Shown here in pieces: positions 1 through 7,779 of a stretch of DNA of 64,000 bases. How positions within the stretch are numbered: position 1 is the first letter of the stretch; every line of letters starts with the position of its first letter. Source of the stretch: Streptomyces sp. NBC_00178 (GTDB lineage Bacteria > Actinomycetota > Actinomycetes > Streptomycetales > Streptomycetaceae); assembly GCF_036206005.1 (NCBI RefSeq), contig NZ_CP108143.1:1860001-1924000 (forward strand). The letters run 5' to 3'. Made by a program: the position numbers and the translations under genes. Under the pieces are notes generated by a model that saw nothing but the letters and a program-made list of their open reading frames with translations, was not told the origin of the DNA and ran no database searches.

Positions 1-248
1 CGTTCCAGCATCTGCGGCGACTCGTCGACCGCGGTCACCTCGTACCCGAGCGCGACCAGAGGATGCGTCACCCGGCCCGCCCCGCAGCCGAGTTCGAGGA
101 CGCTCGCGCCGGGCGGCACGACCGATCCGATGACCTCCGGCTCCGCGCCGGCGGACAGGCGGGCGTACAGCTCGACCGCGCAGCCGTCCGGGGTGATCGC
201 GCCGGGCCCCGTCCCCGTGTGTCCCTGACGTGTCAGTCGTCCACTCAT
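1..248 (-). CDS. SAM-dependent methyltransferase, N-terminal part only
   Basis: The gene runs off the left edge; about 82 N-terminal residues are visible when the minus strand is read from an ATG at 248. After a short variable leader comes a class I methyltransferase motif I (VLELGCGAGRVTHPL), followed by a motif II-like acidic segment (VTAVDESPQML). These form the SAM-binding half of a Rossmann-fold methyltransferase. The substrate cannot be inferred, because the acceptor-binding C-terminal half is outside the window. It could be a small-molecule methyltransferase of the UbiE/COQ5 type. The start was chosen as the first ATG in frame with the motif. The neighbouring ADP-ribosylglycohydrolase gene lies upstream on the same strand, 38 bases away. 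Confidence 0.75.
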   Translation of the reverse strand, partial: MSGRLTRQGHTGTGPGAITPDGCAVELYARLSAGAEPEVIGSVVPPGASVLELGCGAGRVTHPLVALGYEVTAVDESPQMLE

Positions 249-286
249 GCATGGGGAACGACCCGGCGGTACACGGCGTTCCCCCC

Positions 287-1438
287 TCAGCACTCCGGGT
301 AGCGGCCCTCCGGCCACGCCACCGGGGAATCGAACTCCATGCACAGGTCGTCGGCGAGCTCCGCGATGACGGACCTGCCCTCGGTCGCCGCGAGCCACGA
401 CGCCGGCAGCCGCGCCTCCCCGTGGAGCGCGCCCAGCAGGTTGCCGCAGACGGCGCCCGTGGAGTCGCTGTCGCCCGAGTGGTTGACCGAGAGCAGCAGT
501 GCCTCGGCCACCTCGTCGGCCCCGGGGAGCACCAGCACGCAGTACACGGCGATGGCCAGGGCCTCCTCGGCCACCCAGCCCGCGCCCAGGGTCTCGACCC
601 GCTCGGCCGTCGGCCGGCCGCGCGCCGCCAGGACGACCGCGGCCCGCAGCGCGGCGGTCGTCTCCTCGTGGCCCGGATGGCGGCCCAGCAGCTCCAGTGC
701 GCGCAGCACCGCGCCCTGCGGTGAGTCGCCCTCCAGCAGACAGGTGACGACGGCCGCGAGCGCACCCGCCGAGTAGGCCCCGGTGGGGTGCCCGTGGGTG
801 ATCAGCGCACACCTCACGGCCAGGCCGAACCCGGTCGCGGCGTCCCCGCCCAGCAGGCCGAACGGCGCCGACCGCATCACGGTGCCGCAGCCCTTGGAGT
901 GCGGATTGACCGGACCGGGGAGCACCGGCGGTGTCTCGGGACCGGGTGTGTGGCCGGACGCCAGACCGGTCAGGCACGCGTTGCCGGGGGCACGGCGCGC
1001 GTACAGCCAGGGCTGCTGCCTCAGCCACCCGGTCCGCACGCGGTTCGCCCCGCCGCGCGCCGGGGGTGACGGGTGGTTCTGGGTGTCCAGCCAGCGCGCG
1101 TAGGCGTCGCGGACGAACGGGGCCTCGTCGACCGCGGCACCCGTGGCGGCGGCCCGGACGTGGGCCCTGATCAGGCCCTCGACCGTGAAGAGGGACATCT
1201 GGGTGTCGTCCGTGACGCGCCCGGCGACGCCGTCCTCGTCGGGGACGAGGCCGCGTACACCCTGCTCGCCGTGCGCTCGGCGGATCCCGTCGAGCGAGAG
1301 GAATTCGACGGGGTTGCCCAGTGCGTCCCCCACCGCACCGCCCAGGAGCGCGCCCCGGACCCTGGACCGCCTGACGGCGCCGTCACCCCACGCCGCCGCG
1401 CCACCCGCCCCGCGTTCCCGCCCCGCCGTCGTCTTCAC
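287..1438 (-). CDS. ADP-ribosylglycohydrolase family protein
   Basis: This is a 383-residue protein of the DraG/ARH family. Family members hydrolyse ADP-ribose linkages on proteins or small molecules using two active-site Mg2+ or Mn2+ ions. Visible motifs are the N-terminal GGAVGDALGNPVEF (residues 33-46), the metal-binding TDDTQ (76-80) and the C-terminal NHSGDSDSTGAVCGN segment (319-333), which carries the second metal-ligand aspartates. All metal ligands I expect are present, so an active enzyme is likely. Translation starts at a GTG preceded by a GGGGAG-type ribosome-binding site. The first 20 residues are low-complexity and poorly conserved in appearance. The target (modified protein, DNA or free metabolite) is unknown. 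No ADP-ribosyltransferase partner is adjacent. Confidence 0.88.
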   Translation of the reverse strand: MKTTAGRERGAGGAAAWGDGAVRRSRVRGALLGGAVGDALGNPVEFLSLDGIRRAHGEQGVRGLVPDEDGVAGRVTDDTQMSLFTVEGLIRAHVRAAATGAAVDEAPFVRDAYARWLDTQNHPSPPARGGANRVRTGWLRQQPWLYARRAPGNACLTGLASGHTPGPETPPVLPGPVNPHSKGCGTVMRSAPFGLLGGDAATGFGLAVRCALITHGHPTGAYSAGALAAVVTCLLEGDSPQGAVLRALELLGRHPGHEETTAALRAAVVLAARGRPTAERVETLGAGWVAEEALAIAVYCVLVLPGADEVAEALLLSVNHSGDSDSTGAVCGNLLGALHGEARLPASWLAATEGRSVIAELADDLCMEFDSPVAWPEGRYPEC

Positions 1439-1515
1439 AGCCCGCTCCCCGTCGTCGTCGGCCCGTCGTCACGTTTCCCCGCGCCGCTCCGTGGGGTCAT
1501 GCTGGAGGGGAGGCG

Positions 1516-1848
1516 ATGGCGATGCGTACCGGAAGTGAACCGTCCACTGCGCGCAGCCCCCTGCGGATGCGGCTCTGGCTGAGTCTATGGGGCATGCTCT
1601 GGGCCGCGTTCGGCCTGGCGGCCTTCCTGGTCGTCGACCGGGCCGGCTGGGCGACCGCCTGCGGTGTGCTGCTGGTGGTCACGGTCACGGACTTCTGCCT
1701 CGTGGTCCGCCACATGCGGCAGGGCGCGCGCTTCCAGCCCGGCAGGGACGTCCCCGCGTACGTCCCCGACCCGGTCGGCCGGAGCCGTCACCGCCGAGGG
1801 GACCCGCCACGGCGGGTGGGAACCGGCGGCGGGGACGAGCGGTCGTGA
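1516..1848 (+). CDS. small two-TM membrane protein, DUF6343-like
   Basis: A 110-residue protein with an ATG start behind a purine-rich GGAGGGGAGG region at about 1503-1513. It has two hydrophobic segments, roughly residues 18-40 (LWLSLWGMLWAAFGLAAFLV) and 46-63, separated by a short turn, followed by a basic, proline-rich cytoplasmic tail. The pattern matches the small DUF6343 family that I recall from streptomycetes; this assignment is from memory of the family rather than a search. No catalytic residues are evident. It stands alone between two minus-strand genes, so it must have its own promoter. The function is unknown. Confidence 0.65.
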   Translation: MAMRTGSEPSTARSPLRMRLWLSLWGMLWAAFGLAAFLVVDRAGWATACGVLLVVTVTDFCLVVRHMRQGARFQPGRDVPAYVPDPVGRSRHRRGDPPRRVGTGGGDERS

Positions 1849-1978
1849 AGGGTGGCCGCCGCGTCACGCGCCACGGCCGGCGGCGAGGGACGAAACCGCG
1901 TCCACTCGTGGCCCGCCGGGCACTTCCGTGATCAGGCCGGACGCCCGGTCACCGTGGTACGCCGCCGGGCGGGTGCGG

Positions 1979-2347
1979 TCAGGCCCTGTCGTCGAAGCGC
2001 GCGGCCTCGAGGTACTCCGGCTTCGGGTCGAGCGCGGCGGCCAGCCGGAAGTGGCGCTTGGCCTGCTCCGGGCGGCCCGCCCGCTGGAAGGTCCGGGCCA
2101 GGGCGAAGTGCGCGAAGGCGTTGTCGGGCTCGCGCTCCAGGACCAGCTCGAATTCGAGTTCGGCCGGACGCAGCTGCGCGGCGGCGAAGAAGGCCCGGGC
2201 GCGCAACAGCCTGGCCGCCGTGTTCTCCGGGTGGGCGGCGATCACGGAGTCGAGCAGCTTCACCGCGCCCCGGGGGTCCCGGGCGGCGAGCAACTGCTCC
2301 GCCGCACGGAAGTCGATGACATGTGTTTCCGGGTTGCTCTCGGGCAC
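1979..2347 (-). CDS. tetratricopeptide repeat protein
   Basis: A 122-residue protein made almost entirely of helical TPR units. After a short leader (residues 1-12) there are about three 34-residue repeats, with conserved small/aromatic positions in segments such as AEQLLAARDPRGAVKLLD and FAHFALARTFQRAGRPEQA. TPR arrays are protein-protein interaction scaffolds; nothing here indicates an enzyme. The gene lies 72 bases downstream of coaE on the same strand, a spacing that allows co-transcription, although no functional link is known. The length is short for a TPR protein but the frame is clean and ends in a normal stop. Confidence 0.85.
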   Translation of the reverse strand: MPESNPETHVIDFRAAEQLLAARDPRGAVKLLDSVIAAHPENTAARLLRARAFFAAAQLRPAELEFELVLEREPDNAFAHFALARTFQRAGRPEQAKRHFRLAAALDPKPEYLEAARFDDRA

Positions 2348-2419
2348 GGTCCTATCCTTCCCCTCGGGTTCCGCTTCTCAACATCCGGTCGTGGGCCGGT
2401 ATTCCGCGCGGCCGCGGGC

Positions 2420-3022
2420 TCAGATGGCGGCGGCCTTCTCCGTCAGCTGCGCCCACAGCGCGCGCACCTGCGGTTCCAGGCCGTCGAGCGGACCGTCGTT
2501 GTCGACGACGAGGTCGGCGACGGCCAGCCGCTGCTCGCGGGTGGCCTGGGCGGTCATCCTGGCCCGGGCGTCGGACTCCGTCATGCTGCGCAGCGTGACG
2601 AGGCGGTGGAGCTGCGTCTCGGGGCTCGCGTCCACGACCACGACGAGGTCGTAGAGCGGGGCGAGTCCGTTCTCCGTGAGCAGCGGGACGTCGTGGACGA
2701 CGACGGCGCCGTCCGCCGCGGCCCGCTCCAGCTCGGCGGACCGGGCCCCGACCAGCGGGTGCACGATGCCGTTGAGGGTGGCCAGGCGCTCGGGGTCGGA
2801 GAACACGATCGAGCCGAGCGCGGGACGGTCGAGCGAGCCGTCGGGCCTGAGGATGTCCGGCCCGAAGGCCTCGACGACGGCTGTGAGCCCCGGGGTGCCG
2901 GGTTCGACGACCTCGCGCGCGATCCGGTCGGCGTCGATCACCACCGCTCCCAGGTGTGCGAGCAGCCGTGACACTTCGCTCTTGCCGGCGCCGATCCCGC
3001 CGGTCAGGCCCACTTTCAGCAT
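2420..3022 (-). CDS. coaE: dephospho-CoA kinase
   Basis: CoaE catalyses the last step of coenzyme A biosynthesis, ATP-dependent phosphorylation of the 3'-hydroxyl of dephospho-CoA, in the cytoplasm. The 200-residue length is normal for the family. The N-terminus gives the P-loop GGIGAGKS (residues 8-15), followed by the CoaE signature [13 protein letters not shown], which contains the catalytic aspartate, and the lid and base-binding helices follow. The ATG start is preceded by few alternatives and places the P-loop at the usual position. In actinobacteria coaE commonly sits near rpsA and polA, as here. Confidence 0.97.
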   Translation of the reverse strand: MLKVGLTGGIGAGKSEVSRLLAHLGAVVIDADRIAREVVEPGTPGLTAVVEAFGPDILRPDGSLDRPALGSIVFSDPERLATLNGIVHPLVGARSAELERAAADGAVVVHDVPLLTENGLAPLYDLVVVVDASPETQLHRLVTLRSMTESDARARMTAQATREQRLAVADLVVDNDGPLDGLEPQVRALWAQLTEKAAAI

Positions 3023-3178
3023 GCGCCGAGCATAGGGGCTGTCCTCCGGCGCCCGGGCGGGACACCCCCTGATCTCCGGGGCGGGGAGCAGGAGGGGGGA
3101 CGCCGGTGGCGCCGTCCCGTCACCGGGAGCCGGGAGCGGCTCGGCGGGCGGAACCCGCCGTCGGCCGGCCGCCGGAGC

Positions 3179-4117
3179 TCAGGAGTCGCCCTCCCGTTCG
3201 GCGAGGAAGCGCTCGAACTCGAGGCCGATCTCGTCCGCCGACGGAAGGTCGACCGGCTCCGCGACCAGGTTGCCGCGGCTCTCGGAGCCCGCCACGGCGT
3301 CGTACTGGTGCTCCAGGCCCTCGACCAGCGAGACGAGTTCCTCGTCCCCCTGCCCGATCTGCCGCTCGATCTCGGTCTGCGTGCGGTGCGCCTCGGTGCG
3401 CAGCGTGTGCGCGATGCTCGGCAGCACCAGGCCGGTCGCGGCCGTGATCGCCTCCAGGACGGTCAGCGCGGCGTCGGGGTAGGCGGACCGGGCGACGTAG
3501 TGCGGGACGTGGGCCGCCACGCCGAGGACGTCGTGCCCGGCCTCCATCAGCCGGTACTCGACGAGTGCCTCGGCCGAGCCGGGGACCTGCGCCTCGTCGA
3601 ACGGGCTGCGGTGCCCGGGCATCAGGTCGGTGCGGTTGCCGTGCGGGGTGACACCGACCGGACGGGTGTGCGGGACGCCCATCGGGATGCCGTGGAAGTT
3701 GACGGCGAGGCGCACTCCGAGCCGCTCGACGATCTGCTCCACCGCGGCGGCGAACCTCTCCCACTCCACGTCTGGCTCGGGCCCGGACAGCAGCAGGAAG
3801 GGGGCGCCGGTGGCGTCCTGCACGACCCGGACGTCCAGGGTGGGCGCCTCGAACGCGGTCCACCTGTCGCGCTTGAACGTGAGCAGCGGGCGGCGCGCCC
3901 GGTAGTCGACGAGCCGGTCGTGATCGAAGCGGGCCACGACCTGGTGCGGCAGTGTGTCGAGCAGGCCGTCGACGATCTGCTCGCCGGTCTCACCCGCGTC
4001 GATGTATCCGTCGAAGTGGTAGAGCATGACCAGACCGGCCGACTCCTGGGCGAGCGCCATGTCGACGACGGCCAGGCCCTTCGGCTCCCATTCGTACAAA
4101 CTCTGCGGTTCAGGCAC
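3179..4117 (-). CDS. PAC2 family protein
   Basis: This 312-residue protein belongs to the PAC2 (proteasome assembly chaperone 2-like) family, which is widespread in actinobacteria. The N-terminal [20 protein letters not shown] segment and the internal [18 protein letters not shown] stretch are characteristic. The C-terminal part carries a long charged helical region (about residues 245-305) likely to form coiled coils. In eukaryotes PAC2 assists 20S proteasome assembly. In actinobacteria, which also have 20S proteasomes, the role of these paralogues is not established, so I assign family only. It sits upstream of coaE on the same strand with a 156-base gap. Confidence 0.88.
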   Translation of the reverse strand: MPEPQSLYEWEPKGLAVVDMALAQESAGLVMLYHFDGYIDAGETGEQIVDGLLDTLPHQVVARFDHDRLVDYRARRPLLTFKRDRWTAFEAPTLDVRVVQDATGAPFLLLSGPEPDVEWERFAAAVEQIVERLGVRLAVNFHGIPMGVPHTRPVGVTPHGNRTDLMPGHRSPFDEAQVPGSAEALVEYRLMEAGHDVLGVAAHVPHYVARSAYPDAALTVLEAITAATGLVLPSIAHTLRTEAHRTQTEIERQIGQGDEELVSLVEGLEHQYDAVAGSESRGNLVAEPVDLPSADEIGLEFERFLAEREGDS

Positions 4118-4396
4118 GGTTACCGCTCCTCCTCGTGTTCCCCGACAAGAACACCCCGCCTGGCCACGGCATTCCCGCCCGGGCCGCTTTCACACGCGGT
4201 GGTGCGAGGCCGGGGGCGTACGGCACCGCAGCGGCGGGCCGTACGGAGGAGGGGCCCGGGCCCACGGGGCGCGGGCGCGGCCGGACGGGGCACCGGCGAA
4301 GTCGCCCCGGCAGCAGACGTGTTGAGCGCAGCGGCGGCGGTCCGACGCCGGAACTGGGGGGTCCGCCGGTGGAGTTGTGCCACCGCGTCATGCCCC

Positions 4397-4750
4397 TCAG
4401 GGACGCCGGGGGCCGAGGACGCAGAACTCGTTGCCTTCGGGGTCCGCCAGCACGACCCACGGCTGCTCGCCCTGGCCGATGTCGACACGCTTTGCGCCGT
4501 GCGCCACCAGCCGCGCCACCTCGGCGGCCTGGTCGTCGGGCCGGAAGTCCAGGTGCAGCCTGCTCTTGGTCTTCCCGGCCTCGTCGAGCCGCACGAAGTC
4601 CAGCCCCGGCATCCGGTCGGGTTCCGGGCGGATCTCGAACTCGTCGTCGGAGGCGTGGACGACCACCCAGCCGAGCGCGTCGGCCCACCACTGCCCCAGG
4701 CCCGCCGGGTCGGCGGAGTGCACGATCACCTGTTCCCATTTCAAGGTCAT
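4397..4750 (-). CDS. VOC family protein (glyoxalase-like)
   Basis: A 117-residue single-module vicinal-oxygen-chelate fold protein. The halves are recognisable as IVHSADPAGLGQWWADALGW at the N-terminus and RLHLDFRPDDQAAEVARLVA plus WVVLADPEGNEFCVL at the C-terminus. The family includes glyoxalases, dioxygenases and antibiotic-binding resistance proteins; this short clade ('VOC domain-containing, glyoxalase-like') is mostly uncharacterised. A histidine near the N-terminus, another in the second half and the glutamate of GNEF could provide metal ligands. It lies between rpsA and the PAC2 gene on the same strand but with gaps of about 250-280 bases on both sides, so it is probably transcribed alone. 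Confidence 0.85.
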   Translation of the reverse strand: MTLKWEQVIVHSADPAGLGQWWADALGWVVVHASDDEFEIRPEPDRMPGLDFVRLDEAGKTKSRLHLDFRPDDQAAEVARLVAHGAKRVDIGQGEQPWVVLADPEGNEFCVLGPRRP

Positions 4751-4912
4751 CCGCGCACCCTAGCCCTGCCGTGGCCCCGGAGGACAGGCGTTTTCGGCCG
4801 CCCGGTCACGCACCCGCCCCCCCGGGGGGTGGGGCCGCACCCGGTCTTGCTCGTGTCGCGCCCCCTGCCCGCGGGGTTCCTGACGCGAATGCCTGCGGGG
4901 TTCCGGACACGA

Positions 4913-4947
4913 GTGAGGCCCGCCCCCCCGAAGGGGACGGGCCTCAC
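4913..4947 (-). terminator. rpsA transcription terminator
   Basis: A hairpin with arms gtgaggcccg (4913-4922) and cgggcctcac (4938-4947), with further C/G pairing inside, lies about 50 bases beyond the rpsA stop in its transcription direction. There is no long T-run, as is usual for high-GC actinobacterial terminators. Confidence 0.65.
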
Positions 4948-4995
4948 CTACAGCTCTACAGCTACCGCAGCCGATGAGCGGTCGGGGTCAGAGCG

Positions 4996-6510
4996 TCAGC
5001 TCTGGCCGCCGGCCAGCTTCTCGCGCAGGGCGGCCAGGGCCTCGTCCGACGCCAGGGCGCCGGAGTTGTCCGCGGACTCCGAGGAGTACGAGCCGCCGCC
5101 ACCGCTGCCGCCGGAGGCAGCCGGGGCAGCGCCGGCCGGGGCGGCAGCACCCTCGGCAGCAGCGGCCTCGTCGGCCTCGCGGGACTTGATGACCTGGGCC
5201 TGGTGCTGCTCGAAGCGCTGCTGCGCCTCGGCGTACTGCGTCTCCCAGACCTCACGCTGCGACTCGAAGCCCTCGAGCCAGTCGTTGGTCTCGGGGTCGA
5301 AGCCCTCGGGGTAGATGTAGTTGCCCTGGTCGTCGTAGGACGCGGCCATGCCGTACAGGGTCGGGTCGAACTCGACCGACGCCGGGTCGCCACCGAAGGC
5401 CTCGTTGGCCTGCTTCAGCGAGAGGCTGATGCGACGGCGCTCGAGGTCGATGTCGATGACCTTGACGAAGATCTCGTCGTTGACCTGGACGACCTGCTCC
5501 GGGATCTCCACGTGGCGCTCGGCCAGCTCGGAGATGTGGACCAGGCCCTCGATGCCCTCGTCGACGCGCACGAACGCACCGAACGGAACGAGCTTGGTGA
5601 CCTTACCGGGAACGACCTGCCCGATCTGGTGCGTACGGGCGAACTGCTGCCACGGGTCTTCCTGCGTCGCCTTGAGCGACAGCGAGACGCGCTCGCGGTC
5701 CATGTCGACGTCGAGGACCTCGACGGTGACCTCCTGGCCGACCTCGACGACCTCGGAGGGGTGGTCGATGTGCTTCCAGGACAGCTCGGAGACGTGCACG
5801 AGACCGTCGACGCCACCCAGGTCCACGAAGGCACCGAAGTTGACGATCGAGGAGACGACGCCGGAGCGGACCTGACCCTTCTGGAGGGTCGTGAGGAACG
5901 TCTGGCGGACCTCGGACTGGGTCTGCTCGAGCCAGGCACGGCGGGACAGGACCACGTTGTTGCGGTTCTTGTCCAGCTCGATGATCTTGGCCTCGAGCTC
6001 CTTGCCCACGTAGGGCTGGAGGTCGCGGACGCGACGCATCTCGACGAGCGACGCCGGGAGGAAGCCACGGAGGCCGATGTCGAGGATGAGACCACCCTTG
6101 ACGACCTCGATGACGGTACCGGTGACGATGCCGTCTTCTTCCTTGATCTTCTCGATGGTGCCCCAGGCACGCTCGTACTGAGCGCGCTTCTTCGAGAGGA
6201 TCAGGCGGCCTTCCTTGTCCTCCTTCTGGAGAACCAGGGCCTCGATCTCGTCGCCGACCTTGACGACCTCGTTCGGGTCGACGTCGTGCTTGATCGAGAG
6301 CTCGCGGCTCGGGATGACGCCTTCGGTCTTGTAACCGATGTCGAGGAGGACCTCGTCCCGGTCAACCTTGACGATGACGCCGTCAACGATGTCGCCGTCG
6401 TTGAAGTACTTGATCGTCTCGTCGATCGCCGCGAGGAACGCGTCCGCGTCGCCGATGTCGTTGACCGCAACCTGCGGAGTGGTGGCGGTGGTCTCGGTGC
6501 TGCTCGTCAT
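4996..6510 (-). CDS. rpsA: 30S ribosomal protein S1
   Basis: S1 binds mRNA on the 30S subunit and promotes initiation on structured messages. The 504-residue protein has four S1/OB-fold RNA-binding domains (about residues 36-107, 123-190, 208-276 and 293-362), the number typical of actinobacteria. Segments such as VDGLVHVSELSWKHIDHPSE and EGLVHISELAERHVEIPEQ are near-diagnostic. The C-terminal tail after about residue 440 is alanine/glycine-rich, acidic and probably disordered. The codon usage is highly optimised (almost all C/G third positions), consistent with strong expression. An ATG start with a CGGAG element just upstream was chosen. A consensus promoter lies about 200 bases upstream (6708-6736). 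Confidence 0.98.
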   Translation of the reverse strand: MTSSTETTATTPQVAVNDIGDADAFLAAIDETIKYFNDGDIVDGVIVKVDRDEVLLDIGYKTEGVIPSRELSIKHDVDPNEVVKVGDEIEALVLQKEDKEGRLILSKKRAQYERAWGTIEKIKEEDGIVTGTVIEVVKGGLILDIGLRGFLPASLVEMRRVRDLQPYVGKELEAKIIELDKNRNNVVLSRRAWLEQTQSEVRQTFLTTLQKGQVRSGVVSSIVNFGAFVDLGGVDGLVHVSELSWKHIDHPSEVVEVGQEVTVEVLDVDMDRERVSLSLKATQEDPWQQFARTHQIGQVVPGKVTKLVPFGAFVRVDEGIEGLVHISELAERHVEIPEQVVQVNDEIFVKVIDIDLERRRISLSLKQANEAFGGDPASVEFDPTLYGMAASYDDQGNYIYPEGFDPETNDWLEGFESQREVWETQYAEAQQRFEQHQAQVIKSREADEAAAAEGAAAPAGAAPAASGGSGGGGSYSSESADNSGALASDEALAALREKLAGGQS

Positions 6511-6906
6511 GTGGGAAAGGGCTCCGGTACGGACAGTGAGTCGTAGGTACTGCTACGCCGAAAGCCCGTATCGCCTCTGCAGAAGCCGGACAGCCGGGAA
6601 AGCACCTGTCCGCTTCCGGAAAGGCGCCTCGACAACCGAGGGGACATGCAACAGACGCGAGCGCGGCCTGCTAGGTCTGAGGCGCGCAGGCTCGCAGCGC
6701 AACTTGTAGCATACGGGGGTGGCCGGACAGGGTCAATGCGCGAAGGCGCACACCCGGGGCGGAACGCCCCAATCCCGGCACAACTCACGTTCACCGAGGC
6801 CACATCGGCCACGGCGCGGTCTCGTGCGCACACGGACGTACTCACCCGTACGGCCCGTGGAGCCACCGCGCGCAGCGGGTGAAGGCAAACTACAACGACG
6901 GGCACG
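6511..6906. other. divergent intergenic region between rpsA and a methyltransferase gene
   Basis: This 396-base gap holds the rpsA promoter (annotated separately) and an inferred 5' leader of about 190 bases for rpsA. I see no conserved coding frame in it. Short frames across it change codon bias and have no family resemblance. Confidence 0.6.
6708..6736 (-). promoter_or_regulatory. sigma-70 type promoter of rpsA
   Basis: Read on the minus strand, TTGACC (6736-6731) and TATGCT (6713-6708) are separated by exactly 17 bases. This is a close match to the vegetative HrdB-type consensus. It would start transcription near 6700, giving rpsA a leader of roughly 190 nucleotides. Confidence 0.75.
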
Positions 6907-7734
6907 ATGAGCCAAGACATGCAGGCGTCCGAACCCGAAGCGACCCGCCGGGACGCCGGTGACGCGGAGAGCAGCCGTGCGAACCGCGGCTGGTGGGACC
7001 GCAACGCGGACGAGTACCAGAGCGACCACGGGGCCTTCCTCGGCGACGACCGGTTCGTCTGGGGCCCGGAGGGGCTCGACGAGGCCGGGGCCGGGCTCCT
7101 GGGGCCCGCGTCGGCCCTGAAGGGGCTCGACGTCCTGGAGATCGGCGCCGGCGCCGCCCAGTGCTCCCGCTGGCTCGCCGCCCAGGGCGCCCGGCCGGTG
7201 GCCCTGGATCTCTCCCACCGGCAGCTCCAGCACGCCCTGCGCATCGGTGGCGGCGTCCCCCTGGTCGAGGCCGACGCGGGGCGGCTCCCCTTCCGGGACG
7301 GCGCCTTCGACCTGGCCTGCTCCGCCTACGGCGCGGTGCCGTTCGTCGCCGATCCCGTGCAGGTGTTCCGCGAGGTGCACCGGGTGCTGAGGCCCGGCGG
7401 GCGCTGGGTCTTCTCCGTCACCCACCCCATCCGCTGGGCGTTCCCCGACGAACCGGGGCCCGAGGGCCTCTCCGTCGCAGCCTCCTACTTCGACCGGGTG
7501 CCGTACGTCGAGCAGGACGAGGCGGGTGACGCCGTGTACGTGGAGCACCACAGGACGCTCGGCGACCGGGTGCGGGACGTCGTCGCCGGCGGGTTCCGCC
7601 TGATCGACCTGGTGGAGCCGGAGTGGCCCGCCTGGAACGACCAGGAGTGGGGTGGCTGGTCCCCGCTGCGCGGCAACCTCATCCCCGGGACCGCGATCTT
7701 CGTCTGCGAGCGGGACGGCCGCGACGGCGCATAG
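6907..7734 (+). CDS. class I SAM-dependent methyltransferase
   Basis: A 275-residue Rossmann-fold methyltransferase. Motif I is VLEIGAGAAQCSRWL (about residues 78-92), motif II is the acidic VALDLS, and motif IV/post-motif sequences (FDLACSAYGAVPFV, EVHRVLRPGGRWVFS) follow at normal spacing. This resembles the UbiE/Methyltransf_11 group. The C-terminal half contains an aromatic-rich region (EPEWPAWNDQEWGGWSP) conserved in appearance in streptomycete homologues next to hrpB/rpsA. The substrate is unknown. The start ATG at 6907 follows a short purine stretch. It is transcribed divergently from rpsA and ends 45 bases before hrpB, so the two may be co-transcribed. Confidence 0.9.
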   Translation: MSQDMQASEPEATRRDAGDAESSRANRGWWDRNADEYQSDHGAFLGDDRFVWGPEGLDEAGAGLLGPASALKGLDVLEIGAGAAQCSRWLAAQGARPVALDLSHRQLQHALRIGGGVPLVEADAGRLPFRDGAFDLACSAYGAVPFVADPVQVFREVHRVLRPGGRWVFSVTHPIRWAFPDEPGPEGLSVAASYFDRVPYVEQDEAGDAVYVEHHRTLGDRVRDVVAGGFRLIDLVEPEWPAWNDQEWGGWSPLRGNLIPGTAIFVCERDGRDGA

Positions 7735-7779
7735 GCACCGGCCGCGCCCCTCACCGGGGCGGCGTACGAGACTGGGGGC